Positions 21,957 through 33,300 of a stretch of 64,000 nucleotides of DNA are shown here, in pieces (position 1 is the first letter of the stretch; every line of letters begins with the position of its first letter). Both the position numbers and the translations under genes were made by a program. The notes under the pieces were generated by a model, which was not told where the DNA came from, did no database searches, and saw nothing but the letters and a program-made list of their open reading frames with translations. This stretch comes from Ancistrus triradiatus (taxonomy: Eukaryota > Chordata > Actinopteri > Siluriformes > Loricariidae), in contig JAJAGP010000950.1 of the NCBI GenBank assembly GCA_025084515.1, positions 1 through 64,000 on the forward strand, given 5' to 3'.

Positions 21957-24900
21957 GATTAGACATATAGAATCTTTTTACCATAACCAAATACAGTGGT
22001 GTGAAAACATTTGCCCCTTCCTGATTTCCTATTTGGTTGCATGTCTGTCACACTTAAGTGTTTCGGAACATCAAACCAATTTAAATATTAGTCAAAGACA
22101 ACACAAGTAACCACAAAATGCAGTTTTTAAATGACGGTGTTTATTATTAAAGAAGAAAGAAAAAGAGTTTTTCAGAAAGGGGGCAGACACTTTTTTACAC
22201 CACTGTACGTCTATCTGATTGTCTATCTGTATGGATATTAACTTAAATTAGCTAGGTTAAATTTGTTATTTATTTGGAGAATCTTTGAACCGAGGGAGCA
22301 CATCAACAGCCAGTCACTGAGCATCAAAACCTGGCGTAGCATTACTAGTCGAAGTGAAAAAAGTCAACACACTTGTACTCACCACACATACATGAGGATG
22401 ACGGTCCGACAGCGTAGCATGCGGTGCGTAACCAGCAGCAGCAGTCCTGATCTGGGCTTGTCTGTACCCGCTGTACCCACCGTACCCGATGTGCAGCGTA
22501 GCTTCAGCCTTATGCGACCTTTCCCGTTCCTGAGGGCAAAATGCTGCAGCACTCGCTCAGCCTGCACCATCCGACCCTGAGAGTACAGCCAGCGCGGAGA
22601 TTCGGGCAGGGTTCTGCCGTACATGTATACACACACACACTTTATCCTGTCTTCAATAAATACTTTTAAATAATATTAAATATATTATACATTTACAGCA
22701 TTTGGCAGAAGTCCTTATTCAGAGCAACGTGTTTGTATTCTTTTTAGTAAACATGACCTCATGCTAGGACAAAAACCCAACAGCCCAAGAACACTAACAG
22801 TCATTAATAAATCATTTCTTTAGAGATTAATTCAAATTTCAAACTTGAAATTAAAATCTTTTAACTGATTTACTTGCAAGCAGTGTTCATTTTGATAGCA
22901 CATTTGGATTTAGTTTTAGTTACAGTCTTTTGACTACATTGTAATTTAGTTTTAGTCATTATTTAGACATCTGAATTGCTTTTAGTTTTACTCGACTAAT
23001 TATAAGACTATAGTCGACTAAATCTACAGTAGATTCAGTCGGCTATAGTCTTATAATTAGTCGACTTTTTAACATTACCCTTGAATTATTTAAGCCATTA
23101 TACGCACTTAGACAAAATGGAACATCTACATACATGCATTCATAATAGTCGTATACATTAAAGTGGTCATAACTCAATTTCCACCATAGATCTGCTTCAA
23201 ACTGGGTGTGGACATTCAGCAGATATTCTAGAATAGAATCAAGTTGGCATGAATGATGTATAATTAGATCATGCATTGATAATAACAGTATACAGTAAAG
23301 TGGTCACCAAACTCATAAGTTCCACCAATCTGCTTCAAACTCGGTATGGGCACATGAGATATTGTAGAATAGAATCAAGTGAGAATAAATGATATATTAT
23401 GAGCTTTATTAAACATGAAAGATCAGAAGATCGGATATATGTTTATGCTTTATATGAATTTATTCATAATTACTCCATACATAAGTTCTCCTTAAAGATT
23501 ATATAAACACTTTTTAGACAAAGTAAAATACATCCAGGTCGCGAACTCCAAACATATTTTAATCCCTACTTTATTGGCTTAAACATAATGAACTCTGAGT
23601 GCGTTTGAAACGCATTACCGTAATACCGCTAAAAAAGGAGCTCGCTTCATTTAGGTGCGGAGAGCTTGGCCGCAGTTTCAGGATGACATGCCTGCAGATG
23701 CCATTTCAAGTTTGTTGTATTTTTACATTTACATTTACAGCATTTAGCAGACGCCCTTATCCAGAGCGACTTACAATTCAAGCAATTGTGGGTTAAGGAG
23801 CTTGCCCAACAGTGGCAGCTTGGCAGAGGGGGGATTTGAACCCTGGACCTTCTGGTCCAGAGTCCAGTACCTTACCCGCTAGGCCACCACAGTCCCACTA
23901 TTTTACCGGAGTTAGTCGGCCCACACTGTTTACAGAGTGTCTTATTTTCCTTGACTTCAAATGAGAAACGTGCCAAAATATCAACTCTTCTTATTCCAAG
24001 TGCTGACACTGTCCAGTTGGTTTCCTGAGAAACAGTACAGAGGCTACTTGTAAGGTCTTCCCAGGCTCAGATCAAACGTGTACATCTTATAGCATTACTG
24101 ATTGGATTGCTACCCAACTCGTCCCGCCTTTCCACATATGCTAAAGTTATTATTGGGTCTTTTCCCTAAACCAAATCAGATCTGACTGGATGTGGTCTCT
24201 GCCAAACATTTTCGTCTCGTTTTTATTCGTTGACAAAAGTGTCAATTCATTTCGTATTAGTTTTTGTCTTTTTTCATACATTTTAATTTAGTCGTCTCGT
24301 TTTCGTTAGAAAAAAAGGGTCATTCGTCAACGAAATTAACACTGATTGCAAGCAATTAAAATGAAACAATACAGCCAATCTCTGGTAGGCAAAACTCCAA
24401 TTCCCAGCTATCCAAACCACAAACCCACCATAAGGAAAGCTGAGCTGAACATGAAGCTTGGGAAAATCAAATTCTCCATCGAGTAAGTGTGTATAAGTGT
24501 AACATACCAGGAATAAACGGTATATCTGTCTACTGCATTTTGCCTCTACCTGCACCTTCCCCTACTATCTTATGAAACAATAAGTTACAAGATACGTTCT
24601 AGATATTGACTAGGAGGTTACTATGAAGCAGAAATCAGGTGCTTATGCATAGCTCTGACGTTACGTCAATTCGTAGGGAACATGTGAACTGTAACAAAGA
24701 GACGACAGGAAAAACACGTCAGACATACATGCAGAAGAAGAAGAGCAGCACACCGGGGCAGTTGGCAGCCATTGCCAGGCTTCTCCAGGACCGGATGAAG
24801 TAGCCAAGGACAGCAAACAGGGCTATGCCCACGGCAAAAGTCATGTTAGTGATCGTCCCTGAACCACACACAAGCAAAGATCATTACTATAGCTCGTCTT

Positions 24901-27900
24901 TAGCTAAGCTCTCTGTTTTATAGGTTATAATTTTGCTTTGTGTTGAGGTAATGAAGCAGGAAGGTGGTGAAGATTGTAAATGTAGAGCTACCCATAAAAA
25001 CCTACAAAAAATCCACTCAATATGGTGCTGCTTAGACTGATAAATAACTAACTTGTAGATAAATAAGTATCTTACTTTAATTTATTTATTTACAATCTTA
25101 AAATAGTAGGTTCCTTCCTCAGGGACCCAACAGTGGTAGCTTGGCACAGGTGGGATTTGAACCTGGACCTTGTGCTCCACAGTCCCATACCTTTGAACTG
25201 ATTTACCCGTTCAACCACCTCAAACCATTTTTCATTTACAAAATCAACCACAGCTTTGTACAGGTCGTTGTGGTGCGAGACGCCGGACGACTTCTGGATG
25301 GCGCTACCTGTCAGAGCCCAATAGCCTTTGCCCACGTACTCCTGTGAGAGGATGAAGCAGACGAGTGCCATGCCTCCGTTCATCAGACCCACCAACAGGC
25401 GCGAGAGCGCAAAGAGCTCGTAGTTGGGTGCTAAAGCGCTGCCATAGGCGAAGAGCAGCTCGAAGAACAGAGCTGAGAATGAGAGAGATGAAAGAAAGAG
25501 AGCTTATATCACATGACCTTTTTTTGTGAAAACAACATAAGATAATACTGGATAAAAGTAGCTGATATTTTTCCATATCAAGCAGAGGGAAAAATGCAAT
25601 CCCTCAATGTTAAAGAAGAATAACAGACTCATCAAAAAAATCCAAATAAACTCGCTCTAACCTTGTGTTCTTCCGTTTAGGTGTCGGTGCTGGTTTTTGT
25701 ATGACTTTTCAATTTGTCAATTCATTTTCATCCAGCTGATTTCTAACAGTGCTGTCAGACACACTGGGTGCATTTATAATAATAATAGTAATAATAATAA
25801 TATAATAATAATCCGATCATAGTCGGATTTCTGCAGTTATCTGATGACTCAAGTGGTCATGTATACAGCATACTCCGATCTACAAATCAGATTAAGTAAT
25901 CCGATAAAGAGAGCTGGATTTTAACTCAGTAATCTGATTTCTCATAGCATGAATACCAGTTTTCAATTGAATTTGACAGTCTGCGCATGTGAAAAAAAAA
26001 CATGGTCGCCAGGTCAGCTTATTCTTAGAGATTTCGCTTCTTTTTGGGCTTATTTACATAGACCAGGTGGGGAGGGGGATTGCTCTCGTGGGATCTGGCA
26101 ACCCTGGAATTAACTGCAGCAGGTAAACCCCTTGATTCCGCGAGGAAAACTATTTTTCTGTTTTCTAAGGTATACTGTTTTAACTTTCGATCTTACTTTC
26201 TTATTGATCTACCCGCATGTTACCTTTTATAACCTTTAAAATTTGTCTACAGCAGACTGGGAACAAGCGTTGTGTTGGAGTTCTTTTCTTGATGGAGTTT
26301 TATAATGTTTCAGTTTCTCCTTGGGGCCGACATAGCCAAGTCTAGCAGCTTCTAAGATCTGTAAGCACTCCCTGTTAACTGAGATCCATTTGCATTTTTA
26401 GACTTGCGCCAGTATTTGGTTAAGAAATGCAAATTACAACGTGATTCTACGATCTTTTCCTCAACGAATTAGATCCGGGAAAAAAATCTGGAAAGAATAT
26501 ACTATGCATTTGTTTGAGCTTCAACATATCTAAATGTGTTCCTAGCAGAAGCTGTGCTACCTTCTAACAAAACACGCAAGACTGTCCAAAGCTAACAAAT
26601 CTATAAAGTTCCCTTAACGTCTGTTTCTATTCGAACGGAGAACGGCTGGTACCTGAGAGGAAGATGGGTTTCCTGCCGATTTTATCAGAGAGCGGGCCAA
26701 ACAGCAAATTCCCCACCAGCACACCAGCGAAAAACAGCGACCCTGCCAGGCTCACCTTAAAGGCCTGCTGCTTAACCAGGTACCACTGTGCACACACACG
26801 ATAAACACATACAAAGAAACAGCACAGGAACTCTATTACACTCCAGAAGCAAAAGCTGTAGCCTTTTCCTCAGAGCTCATCAAGGGAAATTCTAAATTCA
26901 GAGTATGGTTTCTGCTGAATGTGTATTTATGTTTATTATTGGATTCCCATTGTAAAGTCGAAATATCGCAAGCCATCATAAAACAGGGACTACCTGTAAC
27001 CTAAACACTAAGTGTGTGGCAGACTAGTATTTAAACCCATATCTTACCTGCCTATTAGAATTACCGAGGGCTTTCTTTGCATTCCAGAGTGTGCATAATT
27101 AAGTGCCCATGTGTGGGGGTGGGATCCCTGATTGGCCAGTCTGTCTTTAAATGAAAATGCTTTCTTATTCATCACTAAAGACTGCATCAAAGTTTGACGT
27201 GTTGTGCATTCTGAGAAGATTTTCTGCTCACCACAAGAGTGGTTTTCTGAGTTATCAAACCGGTCTGACAGTTCTCCGTTGGCCTCTCTCATCCCCAAGG
27301 CGTTTCTGTCTGAATAATTGCCACACACTGGATGTTTTATCTGTATTTCACCATTCTGATTAAACTATATAGATGCCTGAGTGTGAAAATCAAGGTAGAT
27401 CAGCACTTATAGAAATACTCAAACCAGGCCGCCTGGCACCGACGATCATACAGCGGTCAAAATCACTGGGATCCCATTTTCCCCAATTTTGAGAGTTGAT
27501 GTGAACATAACCAGAAGCTGCTGGATTGTGACTGCATGATTTTATGCACACAATTGGCCGGTTTTATATAGATCTATCCTTACAATGATGCCAAATTGTG
27601 TGTAGTGAGTATCTGACCATCAGTACACTCTCACCTCTGTCACAATAGAGCTGATGTCTTCCGTAAACTTCACAGTGCGAGTCAAATCTACCTCTCCCTT
27701 CTGTGTGACAGGTTCCACTTGGTACTCAGGTACAGCTCCCACCAGAACAATGAGCATCGACTGACAGGCCATGTAAATCTGTAAGAGAAAACCGTCAAGG
27801 TTTACAAAGCCAAATACTGTATTTCGAACGTCGTCACACATAGATACCAAGTGGATGGGTCAGCAGGGGTCGCTATCCCAGTGCTGCACGATGATCCCCA

Positions 27901-29531
27901 AACAGGCCTCTTTTCCCCTCAGGGACAGCCAATTGTGTCTGCATTGGATATCCGACCCGGGACTCAAACGGTAAATGGTAAGCGTTCCTGCATTATAGAG
28001 TGTGTGGTACAGAAATGACAAAGATAGCCTTCCAATTGGCTCAGAGCACCGAATATTAAATACTGCAGGTGCGTTAAGGCACTCATTAGTGAAAGTGTGT
28101 CTATGATAAGTCTGAGCTGTTTGTTTTGGCTGTTGAAGCATTTGATCTGCCTGTCTCAAGGATGAAAATCCAGTTTACTATATCAAATATTTGTAACTTC
28201 ACACCAGCGAGTAGGCCAGGGGCTGGAGCATGGAGTCGACTCGTTTATAATTCTATGCGTAAAAAATCTGAGAATCGACTCAGTGCAGCGGTAGTTATTT
28301 ACGAATTAAGGTTTTCAGCTTTTTATATCGCTCTAACAGATGTCAAATGTTCTAATGAAAAAAATAAAAGGAGAGCATTTGAGTCAGGGCATCATCAGAG
28401 GTGGCCAATAAAATGTTGCTGTGCCCCACAAATTGTGATGGTAAAAGTCAGTTTTATCCAAGATTGCTGAGCAGAACTACAAGACAGGTCACGCAAATTC
28501 ACTACAGGCAATACACTTCCCATAATGCCTCGGCATCTTTCTAGAAGCTCGAGCAGCTAACGGTCAGAGACAGTAACTTTAGTTTTTTGGGGGGTTTTTC
28601 GCACAGACTAACAGACGTCTGCAAATATTTCAGTATTTAAAAGAAAGTCAGTCACGCTGCAGACCAGGTCAGGATTGCTGACAGCTATGTGTTTCGGCTA
28701 CTTCTATCCATATAACGGACCAAACATTTACATTTACAGCATTTAGCAGACGCCCTTATCCAGAGCGACTTACAATTGATACAACCTCACAATCCAACCA
28801 AATGTGGGTTTAGGGCCTTTCTCAAGGACCCAACAGTGGCAGCTTGGCAGAGGTGGGATTTGAACCCAGTACCTTACCCGCTAGTCCACACAAACGTACA
28901 TATTAAACCACAAAAGCAAAAATTAATTCAGTTAATGAAAACATGTTTTGCATTTTTCCACAGTTGTCCCCCTACGACCGATTGGCAACCAGACGGGTAC
29001 AGCTGTGCCCCTCTAAACTATACCCCAGTACAACAGCCTAAAACATCCCTGATTTGAGTTCTGAGATTGTAAATGAAGCTTCAACATCACCGAGTCGAAT
29101 CAACTTCAAGATGGAATCGACTCCAAAGGGTCGACTAACCTTTTTCAATTCATAAAAGCCAAGAATCGACTCATACAAACTGTTTGCAGTACATTACTGC
29201 TGTTTGTTCTGTAAGATAACCTAATGTGATAGATGTAAACTAAGCTATGCCATTGTTGGAGGTGTTAACAGACTGTACTGAAGAATATTTAAGAATAAAA
29301 CATAACCTTACTGCCAGCCTGCCACAGTAAAAACCCACCCAGTGGTGCAAAAACCGAATCCTTCACAGGACTTCTTTACACGAACTTACACAGCGCTTTA
29401 GTCTAGCTGTGACAGCAGCGAACCCTTCCTAGCTGTAATGATACCTGCAGCAGTGTCAGCACGAACACCATCCTTTTCTGGTGCCTCCCAAACTCCCCCA
29501 CCACTTGAAACGCCTCTTCCAAATCCATCAT
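17482..29531 (-). CDS. slc22a15: Solute carrier family 22 member 15 (MFS transporter)
   Basis: Twelve exons join into about 503 codons: 29528-29445 (an ATG three bases earlier at 29531 is also possible), 27778-27635, 26785-26653, 25472-25308, 24858-24729, 22613-22383, 21892-21752, 19662-19577, 19153-19045, 18600-18528, 17778-17620 and 17538-17482. The protein starts MDLEEAFQ and matches human SLC22A15 (547 residues) throughout, with a shorter first extracellular loop. Family marks are the MFS loop GPLSDKIGRK, the SLC22 motif PESPRWLYSQGR, SELYPTVIR and LPETLNKPVAETLEEL. It ends in an acidic/serine tail (SGSESD). SLC22 proteins are plasma-membrane transporters of organic ions and zwitterions, and I do not assign a substrate. 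At the exon 7/8 junction a Cys codon replaces the Trp of human. Introns hold many transposons. Confidence 0.93.
19734..20990 (+). mobile_element. hAT-like non-autonomous element, copy A (intron 7 of slc22a15)
   Basis: The right end reads AAATTAACACTG and the left end resembles the other terminus of copy B. The interior (for example gtccacaccgagtttgaagc) is the reverse complement of copy B. It is interrupted by a SINE at 19815-19992 and a partial SINE to about 20048. No transposase was seen. Confidence 0.7.
19815..19992 (+). mobile_element. tRNA-derived SINE
   Basis: The tRNA-like head has a box A (tagcctagtggttaag) and box B (ggttcaaatcc, 19866-19876). The tail ends gtcgctctggataagggcatctgctaaatgctgtaac. 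A partial second head follows at 19993-20048. It is not a functional tRNA gene. Confidence 0.85.
21728..21749. repeat. GT microsatellite at the exon 7 donor of slc22a15
   Basis: On the minus (transcribed) strand it is a CA run that begins within three bases of exon 7's GT donor. Confidence 0.95.
21898..21952. repeat. CA microsatellite at the exon 7 acceptor of slc22a15
   Basis: On the transcribed strand it is a GT run that forms the tract immediately before the TTGCAG acceptor of exon 7. Confidence 0.95.
22881..24344 (-). mobile_element. hAT-like non-autonomous element, copy B (intron 5 of slc22a15)
   Basis: It begins CAGTGTTCATTTTGATAGC and ends CGAAATTAACACTG, so the terminal inverted repeat starts CAGTGTT as in hAT elements. 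The flanks are CTTGCAAG (22873-22880) and ATTGCAAG (24345-24352), an 8-bp target duplication with one mismatch, which is typical of hAT. A SINE is nested at 23724-23896. No transposase frame was found. It is inverted relative to copy A. Confidence 0.8.
23724..23896 (-). mobile_element. tRNA-derived SINE
   Basis: Same family as 19815-19992, in reverse orientation and nested in hAT copy B. It shows the tail catttagcagacgcccttat and the box B complement ggatttgaaccc. Confidence 0.85.
25111..25218 (-). mobile_element. SINE fragment
   Basis: The head of the same tRNA-derived SINE (gggatttgaacctggacctt), diverged, with the tail missing. It lies in intron 4 of slc22a15. A tail-only fragment lies at 22691-22732. 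Confidence 0.7.
25765..26120. repeat. Interspersed DNA-transposon-like repeat ('cactgggtgca' ends)
   Basis: It starts cactgggtgcatttataat. The reverse complement of this end closes the related copy at 35470-35724, and both share ctggatttta-, aatctgattt- and tctggcaacc-type blocks. A third copy is at 55336-55868. Right boundary uncertain. Confidence 0.5.
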
Positions 29532-30100
29532 GGATCTTAAATCCGCGGCATAACATTTCACATCGGTTTAAGAGCTGTGTGCTTCGTTTAACTATTCAAA
29601 TCGGTTCGCTTCCCGATTCTCAAGACTTGGTGAGCGAAAACGGGAGGCCGCAGCCCAAACGGCGCGGAACTGAACACAAAGTGCACTGTGTAGGGCGCAG
29701 ACTCGCGTTAACGTAAACGCCTAGCTAGTGCACCTACATAGGAAGTCAACAGCCACGGCGATGCAGCCCACGCCTGCAAAGGGTAGACGTGTAATATTAT
29801 CACGTGATCCACAGCGCAAAACTCATTGGTTACAAGCTTTTGTAATTGAAAGCCCGCTCTCACTAGTCATGGCTAGCGCTTGATTCTTGTTGTGATTCAA
29901 ATAGCATTGAGTCGATTTCACTCTCAGCTCAGCGAACGGGAATGTAAACTCGAGGCTTTAAAATAATTTTCACGGACACAAATATACCGATTTATTTAGC
30001 AAGGCGTCGACGTATTTGCAGAATGGAATCTAGTTAGTTTGAGCCGACTCCCAATTATCAATGCGTAAAACCCGGGAATCGACTCTTGACCGACTCCGTG
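28230..30100. repeat. Repeat with 'gaatcgactc' motifs around slc22a15 exon 1
   Basis: A pattern of gagtcgactc, about 20 bases, then gaatcgactc recurs at about 28232-28281, 29093-29175 and 30040-30095. This suggests one or more related insertions flanking exon 1 (29445-29528). Limits and family are unknown. Confidence 0.4.
28734..28890 (-). mobile_element. tRNA-derived SINE
   Basis: Same family as 23724-23896, with tail catttagcagacgcccttat and head gggatttgaaccc. Part of the head is lost. Confidence 0.8.
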
Positions 30101-30398
30101 CTTAGGCAGCTGACGCAAACTAATCGTCCGATTGTCACGGCATCAGTTAAACATTTCAGTACACATTTAGCTACTACTCATTGTAAAAGCTTTATTCGTT
30201 TCAAGATAGTCTTAAAGTAATCGAATTCATTTTCTAATAAACACAAATACCCATTAACAGTAAACTAAAAGTGAATTATAAGTAACAGAACTTTAACATG
30301 AAAATCAGTGACTGAAGATGAAGACATACAAACATGTACAAGTATTAAAATTCATGTCAGACAGAACGAAGACAAGCTATGGAGTACAGGAAAGGCGA

Positions 30399-33300
30399 TC
30401 ACTGATTCTGAGATCGGAGCGGTAATCTGGATCGAGGAGGAGTCACCGCACCTTCATTTTCTGCCACCTTTGAGCGGTTTAGTGACTTGTTTGCTGGGTT
30501 TTCCTTCTTCGTCTTTTTCTGTGAGGGAGGAAGGGAAACATTTAAATTGCAGCAACAAAATGGCATCCAAAATGTGGAGAAACTCCTTTCAGAAAGAGTG
30601 CTTATAACAGGAGAGCTCTGGCTTGACTTAAACTGCCAGTACATAGGGGTGGACAATCTAGGGAAGTCGTTTTTCTAGCCGGTTGGTTCAAGAAAGGCTA
30701 ATGAACAGGAACGGTCAACATTCCCAGAATCCTAGAATAATAAAGCTTTTTCTATGAGCCATAAAATCCATTGTCTACAGAATACTCAGAGCCAGGCTGC
30801 CAAATGAAGGCTGTTACTTCAATGCGACAAAGAAAACCGCTGTAGCGTTACCTTAAAAAACGGAACTCGGCCTTCCTCGTAACAGATCAGATTCTCATCT
30901 GGGATGGACTGCTGTGTCGAGTTGCTGTCACTGGAACCGCTAACCTCATCGTCCAAGGAGTCCTGTGAATACAAACGATGCTGCAATTGACATTAACCCT
31001 TTAGACTGTTACTGCTGGAGAAATTGTAGGCTCTTGGAAATTGTAACTTTTAAAAACGTGAGCTCTCACAAATAATATATAGACTATATTAAACTCGTCG
31101 GTTCATGAATCAATTAACTTATGATGGATTTGTCGGAACATGCGCCCATTGCAAGTCAGGGAGCACCTGTACAAAACTCCATTTATGCATATAATGCCTT
31201 ACACAGGGTGGATTTTCTGGGGCTCTGGAACAGATTCATTCAATTTGCATTATTCTTATGGGAATAATGTGCCCTCTAAATTACACACTTCTCCCCATGA
31301 CCCGAAGCTTGTTTTACATCCACGACATGCAGAGGTAAATAAGATAGAACAAGTTACACTGAGTGTTTTACCTGCTCGACACGTTTCTCCTCCATCTCCT
31401 CCTCGCCCTCATGGAGGACGTCGCACTGACCGAGCGCGCTCATGAGCTGCTCCTGCTGAGACCTGAACTCCTCCTCCAGCTCTGCCCTGCTCCTCAACGG
31501 CTCCAGCACTCGTGGGTACGGGTACTCCTTACGCTTTGGCGTCGTGCCTACGTGCGCACACACAAAAAAGAAAAAAGGTTTCACATGCCGGGAACAACCA
31601 GAAACAAATTTTAACCTCTGCTCGTGTTCAGGTACGCGTTTCTCACCGGTGGGCAGATCCTGCTGGAGCTCGTTACTGAGGAAGCCGGTGACTCTCTCGA
31701 GCGTCTGCGTGGCGAGGGCCGAGAGCCCGTCTCTGTGCCGCTGCAGCACGGCCTGGTCTTCACCCGTCCGCAGCTCCACTCCCTTTAGGAGCCCTTCCAG
31801 TTCATTCTTCACTGGAGCCAGACGGGTCCGGCACTCGTCCACTGCGGCCTGGCCCCGCTCTTCTACACGCTGCACGTACAGAGGCAGTGATTAGCATGGT
31901 CCAAATTACTGGGACACAAACCCATGTGGCCAAAAGTACTGGGACACAAACCCATGTGGCCAAAAGTATTGGGACACGCATGCGCACGCTGCCAACAGTA
32001 CTGGGACACAAACAAATATGACCAAAAGTATTGAGACAAACTTGCAAGCAGGCAAAAGATTTGGGGGATGCATGCACGAACACGTGTCCAAAAGTACTGG
32101 GACAAATCCATGTGGCCAAAAATACTGGGACAAACCTGCACACGGCCAACATTACTGTGACAGAAAAACCCACATTCTACTTGCCACATTTCAAGTACTG
32201 TTGTAGTTCAAAATCTAGTCATTATAAAAAGAAATTACCTCCACAAGCGCCTGCATGGCAGCCTTGCTCTTCTCACCGAGGACCACCTGTTCCTGAGCAC
32301 GTTTCTCAGTCAGGTCTCTGGCTGCTTGGCACCACTCGAGCCCAGCGTCAGACAGGGAGTTCAGGGAGCCCTGCAGGAGGCTACAGTATCCGGTGCACTC
32401 CTCTAAAGCGGCCAGACCTTCCTCCGTCACCGCGTTCATGTCCTCCATCACACCGTCCGCACACGAGCCCAGGCGAGAGTGCACCGACGAGGACTCCTGT
32501 TCGGCCTCCGAGCATTTGCTAGATGTACATATCAAAATTTAACCCACACACAAATCCACCTGAATCAGTCAGCCTGTTTTCCGTGCTCACCTTTGTTATC
32601 GTGCTCCGCAGAAGACCCTCCATGGGTGTTCCCTGCGAGTCTGACGCCTCTCGAAGCATTTCAAAGTCTGTCTGAGTATCGAGGTGCCAAGAGGTTCATC
32701 TGATCCTGCATACATGGACAAGCGTGGGCCAACACGCTTGCAGTCGAGGAGAGAGAGCGAGAGAGGCCACTTTTAAGAAGTGATGAGATTGAGCAGTTTT
32801 AACTAGTGATAGATGCCATTTTTTGCCATTCTCTCATGAGGCTGACATTCAAAGGACAGTAGAGAAAATGCAGAGAAGCTTTGTATTCCTGTATTACAAC
32901 TTGCTTACAACCTCTCTAAGTAGGACTATGACTTAAAAACAAAAAATTGCTGTTACCATGTGTACTAACTCTAACACTATTGTTTTTGGGTTTTTTTTAA
33001 ATAACTCAGCACTATCAAACGCACCATTTTTGTGCTGTCGGCCCGCCCTGGTCGATCTGCTCTTTGTAGCTTGTCGTGCTCAGCCTGGAGGGAAGCGAAT
33101 CCTTGCACAGCCGCCAGTCGCATGTTCACCAGCGCCTCCACGTGGTCCGTGGAAAAATGCGTTCATGTCCGACTTCAGTCCCTCCATCTGAAAGAAGGAA
33201 CAACAGTTTATGTACAGCACGTGGTACCAGTGTAACCAGCAGTCAAGACAAGACGGATATGGATCCCAAGCTACACAAGGGTAGTACCAAGAAGGCAGTG

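Noticed and set aside
31898..32165. CRISPR-like array of repeats and spacers
   Set aside because: Units are contiguous and imperfect without unique spacers, and it lies in a kif11 intron of a vertebrate.
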